From Actinomycetota bacterium (GTDB lineage: Bacteria > Actinomycetota > Geothermincolia > Fen-727 > Anoxymicrobiaceae): a stretch of DNA of 10,444 nt. The position numbers and the translations under genes were made by a program. Of the stretch, positions 1 to 5,774 are shown in pieces. The stretch lies in assembly GCA_016649525.1 (NCBI GenBank), contig JAENXM010000048.1:1-10444 (forward strand), given 5' to 3'. Under the pieces are notes generated by a model that had not been told where the DNA came from, did no database searches, and saw only the letters and a program-made list of their open reading frames with translations. Position 1 is the first letter of the stretch. Each line of letters begins with the position of its first letter.

Positions 1-2
1 CG

Positions 3-692
3 GTCTCGGAAGAGGAGATGGTCGAGAACCTCCTTTCCGGGATAAACGTTCAGAGGACCGCGAGCCAGCTCGCCCGGCTCGCCTTCAGCCGCGACTCATC
101 CGACAACGCTACCCTGGTCGCCTGGAGGTACGCCCCTGCCGGACAGCCCGTTCGCAAGGATGTGAAGGAGGTTCGCGTCCGCGCAAGGAGAGCGCGGACA
201 GCCGATGTCCTGGTCGTAGCGCTTCTCGTCCTCGTGCTCGCCGGCATCTTCGCGGTAGGCTTCGCGTTCGGCTGGAAGATAACCGACGCTTTCAGAAAAC
301 CCGCCAAGGAATCGAATAAAACGACCGAGACCAAAACCGCGGAGAGCAGCGCTACCGAAAATACCGAGGAGAAGAAGGCCGAGGAGCAGAGTGCCGCTCA
401 ACCGCCGCAGCCGGTGACCCAGACCGCCACCGTCACGGCGCAGAGCGCCCGGATAAGGTCCACTGCCAATCCATCGGGCCAGATACTCGGGACGCTTCAA
501 AAGGGCCAGCAGGTCACGGTGCTGGGAGATGCGACCGGTACGGATGGCAAGGCTTGGATCAAGGCAAAAGCTACGGTCAAATCGGGGAACACGAGCACAG
601 AGGTCGAGGGTTTCATCAGAAAGGACCTCGTCCAGTTGGCGACGCCCACCACGAGCGCCACCTCACCCGCCGGAAGCGCGACTACTCTCTAG
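3..692 (+). CDS. PP2C-family Ser/Thr protein phosphatase, C-terminal part, with membrane helix and SH3b-like tail (5' truncated)
   Basis: The gene enters from outside the window; the frame is open from base 3 (VSEEE, then Met at 18), so that ATG is internal. The first 37 residues match the end of PP2C phosphatases: the VSEEEMVENLL helix and SSDNATLVAW, where the Asp of the DN pair is the late metal-binding residue of the family. Counting from the Met at 18, residues 48-61 are Arg/Lys-rich, 63-86 form one membrane helix, 95-135 are a Thr/Lys/Glu-rich linker, and 137-207 resemble a bacterial SH3 domain (ARIRSTAN, GTLQKGQQVTVLG, AWIKA, GFIRKDLVQL). PP2C enzymes of this type remove phosphate from targets of PknB-like kinases. 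The topology suggests a cytoplasmic phosphatase with an outer sensing or wall-binding domain, as in PstP but with SH3b. The stop TAG overlaps the convergent gene's stop. The family is well supported; the tail's role is inference. Confidence 0.85.
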   Translation, partial: VSEEEMVENLLSGINVQRTASQLARLAFSRDSSDNATLVAWRYAPAGQPVRKDVKEVRVRARRARTADVLVVALLVLVLAGIFAVGFAFGWKITDAFRKPAKESNKTTETKTAESSATENTEEKKAEEQSAAQPPQPVTQTATVTAQSARIRSTANPSGQILGTLQKGQQVTVLGDATGTDGKAWIKAKATVKSGNTSTEVEGFIRKDLVQLATPTTSATSPAGSATTL

Positions 693-898
693 ACGAATAT
701 CCCGAGAACCGCCCCTGCTATCATCCCCACGACGAAAACCGAGACGATCACTCCCGCTGAGATCAGTAGCTTCCTGCGCAGGCCGGGTTCGGGCGCGAGC
801 AGTGAAAGCTGGCCCTCGGTGTTTCTTACGCGCCCGGCCTCTGCAACTTCGGTACCCTCACGGAAGAAGGGTGCGTCTCTCTCTTCACTGTAATCCAT
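689..898 (-). CDS. small single-pass membrane protein, 69 aa, unknown function
   Basis: No family is recognised. The first 40 residues are polar and charged (MDYSEERDAP and onward), followed by an Arg-Arg-Lys stop and one strongly hydrophobic helix at about residues 43-67 (ISAGVIVSVFVVGMIAGAVL) that ends the protein two residues later. It is probably anchored by its C-terminal tail with the N-terminus in the cytoplasm. The ATG overlaps the TGA of the upstream M28-like gene by one base (TGATG on the minus strand). A weak GAGGA lies 12 bases upstream, so translation is probably coupled to that gene. The stop TAG shares the CTAG at 689-692 with the convergent phosphatase gene. Evidence for a real gene is the exact coupling, the clean helix and the complete filling of the gap. 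A role as partner of the M28-like protein is a guess. Confidence 0.65.
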   Translation of the reverse strand: MDYSEERDAPFFREGTEVAEAGRVRNTEGQLSLLAPEPGLRRKLLISAGVIVSVFVVGMIAGAVLGIFV

Positions 899-1941
899 CA
901 GTATTTCAGTTCCTCCAGGTCGCTCGAGCTGAGGTCGTAAAGGAAGCTCTCGATGAGCTTTCCCACAGTCTCCTCTTTACCGGCAAGCACACTCTGATAC
1001 GTATCGTCGGTCTGCAGGCTCCCGCCTGAGCTGCACCATTCTATCCAAACCGCGGGCATCTGTGCATCTTCGAACGGGATATTATCACTGTCGTTCGTAG
1101 CTTTCAGCTCGACCACGGGGGTCTTTTCGCCGTTCGCGTAGGTTGCCAGCTTGTCCCTGAGCCTCTGAAGGCCGGTCGCCTGCGTACGGAGCGCAAGTAC
1201 CTCGCCCTGCGCCACCGAATCGACCGCGATAACCCCGACGACCTCTTTTCTTTCCATGGACCCGAGCATGTCAAGGTAGCGGCGCGCGCCGATAAAGCGT
1301 TCCTCGATGTCTCCCCCACCCGGCCGGTTCGCCCCGAAAAAGACGAACCGGATGGTAGGCGCGAGCTTGACCTTCGAGAAGATCCTTGCGAGCTCGAGGG
1401 TGACGCCGACGCCGGAGGCGTTATTCACCGCCCCCTTCGTCCCTTGAGGCGAATCGCAGTGGGCCCCGATTATCAAGGTGTAGCCTTCCCTGGAACCGCG
1501 CCTGCTCGCGCTGATGTTCCTCGAGCCGAAGCCGTCAGGCATGGTGAAAGGCTGCTCCTCGACGCTGTAGCCATACTCCGCGAGCTTCTGCACTACGTAG
1601 TCAGCGGCCGATGACTCTTTTATCGAGCCGGCAGGCCGGTTGCCTATCTGTTCGGAGAGTGCGAATGTATGCGCCATCGACTGGGAGACGTTGAACTGGG
1701 GCGTGCCTGGCTTCTTCGCCTGCTCGGAAGGCTTTTTGCTCCCGGAAGTCGCGCTCGACTCTTTGCCGGTCTCGCTTTTGGTGGTCTTCGCGGGTTCAGG
1801 CTTCCCGATGAGGAAGTTCATCCCCACTCCCACGCCCGCGCCCACGAGGAGGGTAATCAGGAACAGAAGTAGTAACCGCCTGGTCTTCTGCCTTCGGGAC
1901 CTGGCCCGCTCATAGCGGGTTTTGCGCCTGCGGTAGTCCAC
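898..1941 (-). CDS. membrane-anchored M28-family (Zn aminopeptidase-fold) protein with degenerate metal site
   Basis: The start is a GTG with AGGTGA 9 bases upstream; an in-frame TGA lies just before it, so no longer start is possible. Residues 1-22 are very basic, 23-45 form a membrane helix, 48-82 are a Lys/Ser/Thr-rich linker, and 84-340 resemble peptidase family M28 (IGNRPAGS, SAADYVVQKL, IIGAHCDSP, NNASGVGVTLELAR, IRFVFFGA, PAVWIEW). The fold should lie outside the membrane. M28 enzymes use His, a bridging Asp, a Glu-Glu pair, Asp and His. Here His161 and Asp241 remain, but the bridging Asp is Asn173, GAEE reads GANR (205-206), and the final HT-x-x-DT His aligns with Leu309. An EE pair at 213-214 might replace the lost one through an insertion. 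The protein may be an inactive binding domain or a divergent peptidase. It is first in a two-gene unit with the small membrane protein. Confidence 0.85.
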   Translation of the reverse strand: MDYRRRKTRYERARSRRQKTRRLLLLFLITLLVGAGVGVGMNFLIGKPEPAKTTKSETGKESSATSGSKKPSEQAKKPGTPQFNVSQSMAHTFALSEQIGNRPAGSIKESSAADYVVQKLAEYGYSVEEQPFTMPDGFGSRNISASRRGSREGYTLIIGAHCDSPQGTKGAVNNASGVGVTLELARIFSKVKLAPTIRFVFFGANRPGGGDIEERFIGARRYLDMLGSMERKEVVGVIAVDSVAQGEVLALRTQATGLQRLRDKLATYANGEKTPVVELKATNDSDNIPFEDAQMPAVWIEWCSSGGSLQTDDTYQSVLAGKEETVGKLIESFLYDLSSSDLEELKY

Positions 1942-1998
1942 TGAGGATCATCACCTGTAGAGATATCTACTCGTATTTACTGAGGGCCGGCCTTCCAG

Positions 1999-2028
1999 AA
2001 TATAGCAGATGGCCGTGTTCATTATCAA
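1999..2028 (-). promoter_or_regulatory. candidate sigma-70-type promoter for the M28-like gene
   Basis: Read on the minus strand, the -35 is TTGATA (2023-2028, 5 of 6 to TTGACA), the spacer is 18 bases, and the -10 is TATATT (1999-2004, 5 of 6 to TATAAT). Transcription would begin near 1990-1993 and give a leader of about 50 bases before the GTG at 1941. It is the best promoter match seen by eye in the window and sits in the expected gap. It is not experimentally known. Confidence 0.5.
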
Positions 2029-2057
2029 TTAACGCCGTGACACATATGCTTTAGAAT
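2029..2057 (+). promoter_or_regulatory. candidate promoter for the BtrH-like/rarA unit
   Basis: TTAACG (2029-2034, 4 of 6) and TAGAAT (2052-2057, 5 of 6) are separated by 17 bases. An alternative pair is TTATCA (2022-2027) and TATGCT (2045-2050), also 17 apart. Either leaves a leader of roughly 20-35 bases before the TTG start at 2086. The alternative -35 lies on top of the opposing promoter's -35. Match quality is moderate. Confidence 0.35.
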
Positions 2058-2085
2058 TGGACTGTTAATAGAAAAAGGAGTTCTG

Positions 2086-3141
2086 TTGGCAAGAGTTTTC
2101 ATAGAGGAGTATCCGCACGGTCCCGGTGGGCACTGCTCCAGCACCGCGCTGCGCGACCTTCTCGGGTTCCACGGGCACGAATTCACAGAGGATATGGTCT
2201 TCGGACTCGGAGTCGGGGTCGGGTTCATATACTACAGCCACCCGGAGATGAAGCCGCCTGTCTACATAGGCGGGCGGACGCACAACATGGAGGAGCAGCT
2301 GTGCTCCCAGCTCGGGATCGGCCTCGAGGTGGTGAGCGGCCTCACGCGGGAAGAGGGCTGGCTCGCGGTCAAGCGAATGCTCGACGAAGGCGTACCCACC
2401 ATGGTGCACGCCGATGTCTACTACCTGGATTATCTCAGGGCCAAGACCCACTTCAGCGCTCACCGTATAATGCTCGTGGGCTACGACGAGGAAAAAGGCG
2501 TCGCTTTCGTAGCCGACAACGACCGCGACGAGATACAGGAGTGCTCGCTCGAGAACCTCTCGACGGCCCGCTCCTCCGCCTACCTGCCCCAGCCCGCCGA
2601 GAACGCCTACTACCTCTTCCAGGTCCCTGACAGACTCGCGCCGCTCGAGGAGGCCATCCCCACCGCCCTAGACAAGGCGGTCAGGTTCAACCTGAGGCTT
2701 GACCCTGACCAGGTGAACTTCGACTTCGGCGGGGCGAGGATCGTGCGCGGTGTCAAAGGCCTTGAAGATTTCGCCTCGGAGATGGACAGGTGGCCCGAGA
2801 AGATGGACGAGAAGACCCTGTCCCTCCTGTGCAAGACCATATACGTCACGGCCGAGAAGGGCGGCACGGGCTACGGTGGCAACTTCCGGCGCATGTACGG
2901 CCGTTTCCTGAAGGAGGCGGCGCCCCTGATGGGCGAGCGGCGTCTCTCGGATGTCGGCGAAGATTTTATCGCGGTCGGCGACCTGTGGACCCGGCTTTCG
3001 CTCACCTTCAAGGACCTCTCGGAAAACGGGGCGGAAGCCGTAAGAGAGGCGAGCCCGATCGCGCGTGAGATACACAGCCGTGAAGTCGAGGCGTTCACCG
3101 CTCTGGAGGAAGTCTCGAACCTCATCCGGGAAGGCGCGTGA
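2086..3141 (+). CDS. BtrH_N / DUF4872-type protein (papain-like Cys-His-Asp fold), substrate unknown
   Basis: The start is TTG at 2086, chosen because AAGGAG (2075-2080) ends five bases before it. The N-terminal half (residues 3-180) has the layout of the BtrH N-terminal domain: GGHCSSTALRDLL with candidate nucleophile Cys17, AHRIMLVGYDEE with His126, and FVADNDRDEI with Asp144. This spacing fits a Cys-His-Asp triad. The C-terminal half (about 190-348) is helical and resembles DUF4872 (GGTGYGGNFRRMYGRFLKEAA). BtrH itself moves the acyl side chain from a carrier protein to ribostamycin in butirosin synthesis, but most relatives have no known substrate. No carrier protein, peptide synthetase or antibiotic gene is nearby, so an antibiotic role is not supported. 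There is no signal peptide or membrane helix, so it should be cytoplasmic. Its TGA overlaps the rarA ATG, which implies co-translation. The family assignment is from memory of motifs. Confidence 0.8.
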   Translation: MARVFIEEYPHGPGGHCSSTALRDLLGFHGHEFTEDMVFGLGVGVGFIYYSHPEMKPPVYIGGRTHNMEEQLCSQLGIGLEVVSGLTREEGWLAVKRMLDEGVPTMVHADVYYLDYLRAKTHFSAHRIMLVGYDEEKGVAFVADNDRDEIQECSLENLSTARSSAYLPQPAENAYYLFQVPDRLAPLEEAIPTALDKAVRFNLRLDPDQVNFDFGGARIVRGVKGLEDFASEMDRWPEKMDEKTLSLLCKTIYVTAEKGGTGYGGNFRRMYGRFLKEAAPLMGERRLSDVGEDFIAVGDLWTRLSLTFKDLSENGAEAVREASPIAREIHSREVEAFTALEEVSNLIREGA

Positions 3142-4466
3142 TGGACCTCTTCGACCAGAGCCCCGAGACACTGGTGGGTACCCCTCTCGCGGACCGCATG
3201 AGGCCGAAGACGCTGGATGAGTTCGAGGGCCAGGAGAAGATAGTCGGCCCCGGCGAGCCGCTGCGCCTGGCAATCGAGGAGGACAACGTCTCTTCGATTG
3301 TCTTCTGGGGGCCGCCCGGATCCGGCAAGACGACTCTTGCCCGGATAATCGCGGAGGCGAGCAAGAGTGAGTTCCTGAGGTTCAGCGCGGTTACAACCGG
3401 CGTACCCGAACTTCGAGCCATAATCGCCGAAGCGAGGGAAAAGAGGAAGTTCAACGACGTCAAGACGATCCTCTTCGTTGACGAGATACACCGCTTCAAC
3501 AAGGCCCAGCAGGACGCGTTCCTACCCCATGTTGAGGACGGCACCATCACGCTGATAGGCGCGACCACCGAGAACCCCTCCTTCGAGGTCATCGCGCCGC
3601 TCCTCTCGCGGGTCAGGGTATATGTGCTCGAGAAGCTAGAGCCGGAGCACCTGAAGAGAATCGTGCTTCGCGCGCTCTCGGACGGGGAAAGGGGGCTCGG
3701 GTCGATCGAGGTCGATGTCGATGACGAGGCGATCGAGGCGATGGCCGGGATCGCGGACGGCGACGCCCGCATAGCGCTCAACCTCCTCGAACTCTCGGTC
3801 TTCGCGGCCCGGCAGGAGGGCGGCGGGCCGCGCGTGACCGCCGAGCTGGCCCTGAAGGTCGCCCAGGAAAAGACCCTTTTGTACGACAAGGCGGGCGAGG
3901 AGCACTACAACCTGATCTCCGCCCTCCACAAGAGCCTTCGCGATTCCGACCCCGACGGCTCGCTTTACTGGCTCGGCAGGATGCTCGAGGCGGGCGAGGA
4001 CCCGCTCTACATAGTCAGGCGGCTGATACGCTTCGCATCGGAGGACGTCGGCAACGCCGACCCGCAGGCACTCGTGGTCGCCGTCTCGGCGATGCAGGCT
4101 TGCCACTTCGTGGGGATGCCGGAATGCGACCTGGCGCTCGCCCAGGCCGTGACCTACCTGGCCTCGGCGCCGAAGAGCAATTCCCTGTACACGGCGTACG
4201 GCGAGGTCAAAGCCGACGTGAGAAAATACGGGGCGCTGCCGGTGCCGCTTCACATAAGGAACGCGCCGACTCGGCTCATGAAGGAGCTTGGTTACGGGAA
4301 GGGATACAAGTATGCGCACAACTTCCAGGACCACATAGTCGATCAGGAACACATGCCCGAGAAACTCAAGGGAAGGCGCTACTACCACCCCACGGACCAG
4401 GGTTTCGAAAAGCGTATAGCCGAGCGCCTTGAGCGCTGGCGCAACCAGTTTAGGCCGGGCTCTTAG
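3141..4466 (+). CDS. rarA: RarA/MgsA, replication-associated recombination AAA+ ATPase
   Basis: RarA (MgsA, Mgs1/WRNIP1 family) is a DNA-dependent AAA+ ATPase acting at stalled replication forks. It relates to clamp-loader subunits and binds SSB. Visible parts: the N-terminal PLADRMRPKTLDEFEGQEKIVG, Walker A GPPGSGKT (57-64), Walker B ILFVDEIH (110-117, Asp114-Glu115), sensor 1 GATTENPSF (140-148), candidate Arg finger in LLSRVRV (Arg157), and the tetramerisation/C-terminal domain (HKSLRDSDPDGSLYWLGRML, RRLIRFASEDVGNADPQAL, YLASAPKSNSLYTAYGEV, PVPLHIRNAPTRLMKELGYGKGYKYAHN). Its 441 residues are normal for the family. ATG at 3141 is preferred over GTG at 3138 because GGGAAGG (3128-3134) is six bases away and TGATG couples it to the upstream gene. 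The last five codons (Phe-Arg-Pro-Gly-Ser) and the TAG lie inside an intergenic repeat. Confidence 0.96.
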   Translation: MDLFDQSPETLVGTPLADRMRPKTLDEFEGQEKIVGPGEPLRLAIEEDNVSSIVFWGPPGSGKTTLARIIAEASKSEFLRFSAVTTGVPELRAIIAEAREKRKFNDVKTILFVDEIHRFNKAQQDAFLPHVEDGTITLIGATTENPSFEVIAPLLSRVRVYVLEKLEPEHLKRIVLRALSDGERGLGSIEVDVDDEAIEAMAGIADGDARIALNLLELSVFAARQEGGGPRVTAELALKVAQEKTLLYDKAGEEHYNLISALHKSLRDSDPDGSLYWLGRMLEAGEDPLYIVRRLIRFASEDVGNADPQALVVAVSAMQACHFVGMPECDLALAQAVTYLASAPKSNSLYTAYGEVKADVRKYGALPVPLHIRNAPTRLMKELGYGKGYKYAHNFQDHIVDQEHMPEKLKGRRYYHPTDQGFEKRIAERLERWRNQFRPGS

Positions 4467-4483
4467 CCCGGCTGACCTATCCC
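4449..4483 (+). repeat. double-hairpin repeat, copy 1 (left half only), overlapping the rarA 3' end
   Basis: These 35 bases are identical to 4492-4526; the period is 43 bases with an 8-base TCACCATC between copies. The unit begins TTTAG and contains the hairpin GCCGGGCTCTTAGCCCGGC (4454-4472: 8-bp stem, 3-base loop), followed by TGACCTAT. The rarA TAG (4464-4466) straddles the loop and descending stem. The right-hand hairpin of the full element is missing here. Confidence 0.85.
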
Positions 4484-4491
4484 TCACCATC

Positions 4492-4547
4492 TTTAGGCCG
4501 GGCTCTTAGCCCGGCTGACCTATCCCGGCCTGAGAGGCCGGGCTAAA
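4492..4547 (+). repeat. double-hairpin (REPIN-like) repeat, copy 2, complete
   Basis: The 56-base element starts TTTAG and ends CTAAA, which are reverse complements. Hairpin 1 is GCCGGGCTCTTAGCCCGGC (4497-4515). An 8-base spacer TGACCTAT follows, then hairpin 2, CCCGGCCTGAGAGGCCGGG (4524-4542). Both stems are 8 perfect base pairs with 3-base loops. Two hairpins in opposed orientation with short conserved feet resemble REPINs, non-autonomous elements spread by REP-associated IS200-like transposases. No transposase is in the window. Confidence 0.85.
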
Positions 4548-4562
4548 GGGACGCAACTCAAC

Positions 4563-4586
4563 AAAAGTGGTCTGCCCCCTTTTTTT
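4563..4586. terminator. possible bidirectional terminator between rarA and the acyl-CoA dehydrogenase operon
   Basis: An imperfect inverted repeat pairs AAAAG-x-GG (4563-4570) with CC-x-CTTTT (4576-4583), closing a 5-base loop, and is followed by TTT. The A-run on one side and T-run on the other would give a U-tract in both directions. It sits between the rarA stop and the stop of the convergent operon at 4590. The stem is short with one mismatch, so this is tentative. Confidence 0.4.
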
Positions 4587-4589
4587 GTC

Positions 4590-5732
4590 CTACTTGCCGA
4601 GTAAAGCCCTCGAGATGACCACCCTCTGGACCTGGTTCGTCCCCTCGTAGATCTGGGTTATCTTCGCGTCCCTCATCATCCGCTCCATCGGGTAATCCTT
4701 CATGTAGCCGTAGCCACCCATCAACTGCACGCAGTCGGTGGTCACCTTCATGGCGGTATCGGTCGCGAAGCACTTGGCCATCGCCGATAGCGCCGAGAAG
4801 CCCGGCAGTTGCCCCTCGACAGCGCAGGCCGCCCGGTAAACCAGCTGCCGCGCCGCCTCCACCTGCATCGCCAGGTCCGCCACCATGAACTGGAGGCCCT
4901 GCAGGGCCGCTATCGGCCTGCCGAACTGCACCCTCTCCTTCATGTAGTTGATTGTGTATTCGAGAGCGCCGGAGGCTACACCAAGCCCCTGCGCGCCGAT
5001 GGAGGAGCGCGTTCGGTCCAGGGTCATCATGGCGAGGTTGAAGCCCTTGCCCTCTTCCCACAGCAGGTTTTCCGCGGGGACCTCGCAGTCCTCGAACAAT
5101 AGCTCTGTGGTCGAGGAACCCCGGATCCCCATCTTCTCCTCGTGCTTTCCGACGCTGAAGCCGGGGAACTCCTTCTCCACTATGAAAGCCGAGATGCCGC
5201 GTACCCCTTTCTCGGGGTCGGTCATTCCGAAAACCGAGAATGTCTCCCCGACGCCACCGTTCGTTATGAAGCACTTGGCCCCGTTCAGGATGTACTTGTC
5301 GCCCTTCTTGACAGCGCGCGTCTTCATCGAGGCGGCGTCGCTCCCGGCCTCGGTCTCGGTCAGGCCGAAACCGCAGAGCTTCTCACCGGAGGCGAGCGGG
5401 GGCAGGTACCTGTTCTTCTGCTCATCGCTGCCGGCGAGCTTGATCGGCGTTGAGCCCAGCTCCTGGCAGCCGATGATGAGAGAGGTGTTCACGCAGACCT
5501 TCGCGAGCTCCTCAATCGCGACGCACAGGGTGAGCAGGTCGGCGCCCTCTCCCCCGTACTCCTCCGCGAACGGGAGCCCCATAAAGCCGTTCTTCTTGAG
5601 TTCCTCGACCATGTCCCAGGGGAACTCGCCCTTCTCGTCGATCTCCATGGCGCGCGGCTCTACCACGCTCTTTGCGAAGTCCCTTATCGATTCCTGGAAC
5701 ATCTTTTGCTCGTCCGTCAGGTCGTACTGCAT
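4590..5732 (-). CDS. acyl-CoA dehydrogenase (short-chain/butyryl-CoA type), distal operon gene
   Basis: This FAD enzyme makes the trans-2,3 double bond in acyl-CoA and passes electrons to ETF in fatty-acid or branched-chain acid oxidation. At 380 residues it is full length. Visible are the N-terminal helical domain (LTDEQKMFQESIRDFA, LPFAEEYGGEGAD), the beta-domain signature GFGLTETEAGSDAASMKTRA (121-140), the ITNGG FAD/substrate region (156-160), RVQFGRPI (267-274), and the C-terminal LMGGYGYMKDYPMERMMRDA. The catalytic base is Glu363 in QIYEGTNQVQR, at the usual short-chain position. The ATG has GGAGGT five bases upstream. It is last in a three-gene minus-strand operon, 42 bp after the thiolase. 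The overall pattern favours short straight-chain substrates, but chain length cannot be fixed from motifs. No ETF gene is in view. Confidence 0.95.
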   Translation of the reverse strand: MQYDLTDEQKMFQESIRDFAKSVVEPRAMEIDEKGEFPWDMVEELKKNGFMGLPFAEEYGGEGADLLTLCVAIEELAKVCVNTSLIIGCQELGSTPIKLAGSDEQKNRYLPPLASGEKLCGFGLTETEAGSDAASMKTRAVKKGDKYILNGAKCFITNGGVGETFSVFGMTDPEKGVRGISAFIVEKEFPGFSVGKHEEKMGIRGSSTTELLFEDCEVPAENLLWEEGKGFNLAMMTLDRTRSSIGAQGLGVASGALEYTINYMKERVQFGRPIAALQGLQFMVADLAMQVEAARQLVYRAACAVEGQLPGFSALSAMAKCFATDTAMKVTTDCVQLMGGYGYMKDYPMERMMRDAKITQIYEGTNQVQRVVISRALLGK

Positions 5733-5774
5733 CTCGCACCTCCGATTTACGTGCTTTAATCCTTCCTGACTCTC

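Noticed and set aside
529..1029. Plus-strand open frame of 166 codons overlapping the phosphatase end and the small membrane protein
   Set aside because: Extremely Arg/Ser/Pro-rich, conflicts with two better-supported frames and has no domain.
1957..1970. Palindrome GTAG-AGATAT-CTAC as an operator upstream of the M28-like gene
   Set aside because: Only four paired bases flank the core and there is no second half-site or known regulator match; within chance expectation.
2086..3141. Antibiotic biosynthesis cluster suggested by the BtrH-like gene
   Set aside because: No carrier protein, aminotransferase, synthetase or resistance gene is nearby; the neighbours are rarA and a peptidase-like gene.
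3122..3889. Long minus-strand open frame (255 codons) opposite rarA
   Set aside because: It lies wholly over the well-conserved rarA coding region, is Ser/Arg-rich and matches no family; it is a typical high-GC shadow frame.
3636..4490. Minus-strand open frame of 284 codons over the rarA C-terminal half
   Set aside because: Antisense shadow with Arg/Val-rich composition and no recognisable domain. It also begins near the repeat, with no ribosome site seen.
4454..4542. Reading the GC-rich hairpins as the main rho-independent terminator of rarA
   Set aside because: None is followed directly by a T-run, and the same element occurs in a divergent gap at 8190-8246. The T-run at 4580-4586 belongs to a separate weak hairpin.
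4449..4547. CRISPR array from the 43-base period repeat
   Set aside because: Only one and a half units, an 8-base interval between copies, strong internal hairpins and no cas gene.
4948..5769. Plus-strand open frame of 273 codons opposite the acyl-CoA dehydrogenase
   Set aside because: Ser/Pro-rich antisense product of a conserved gene, with no family match.
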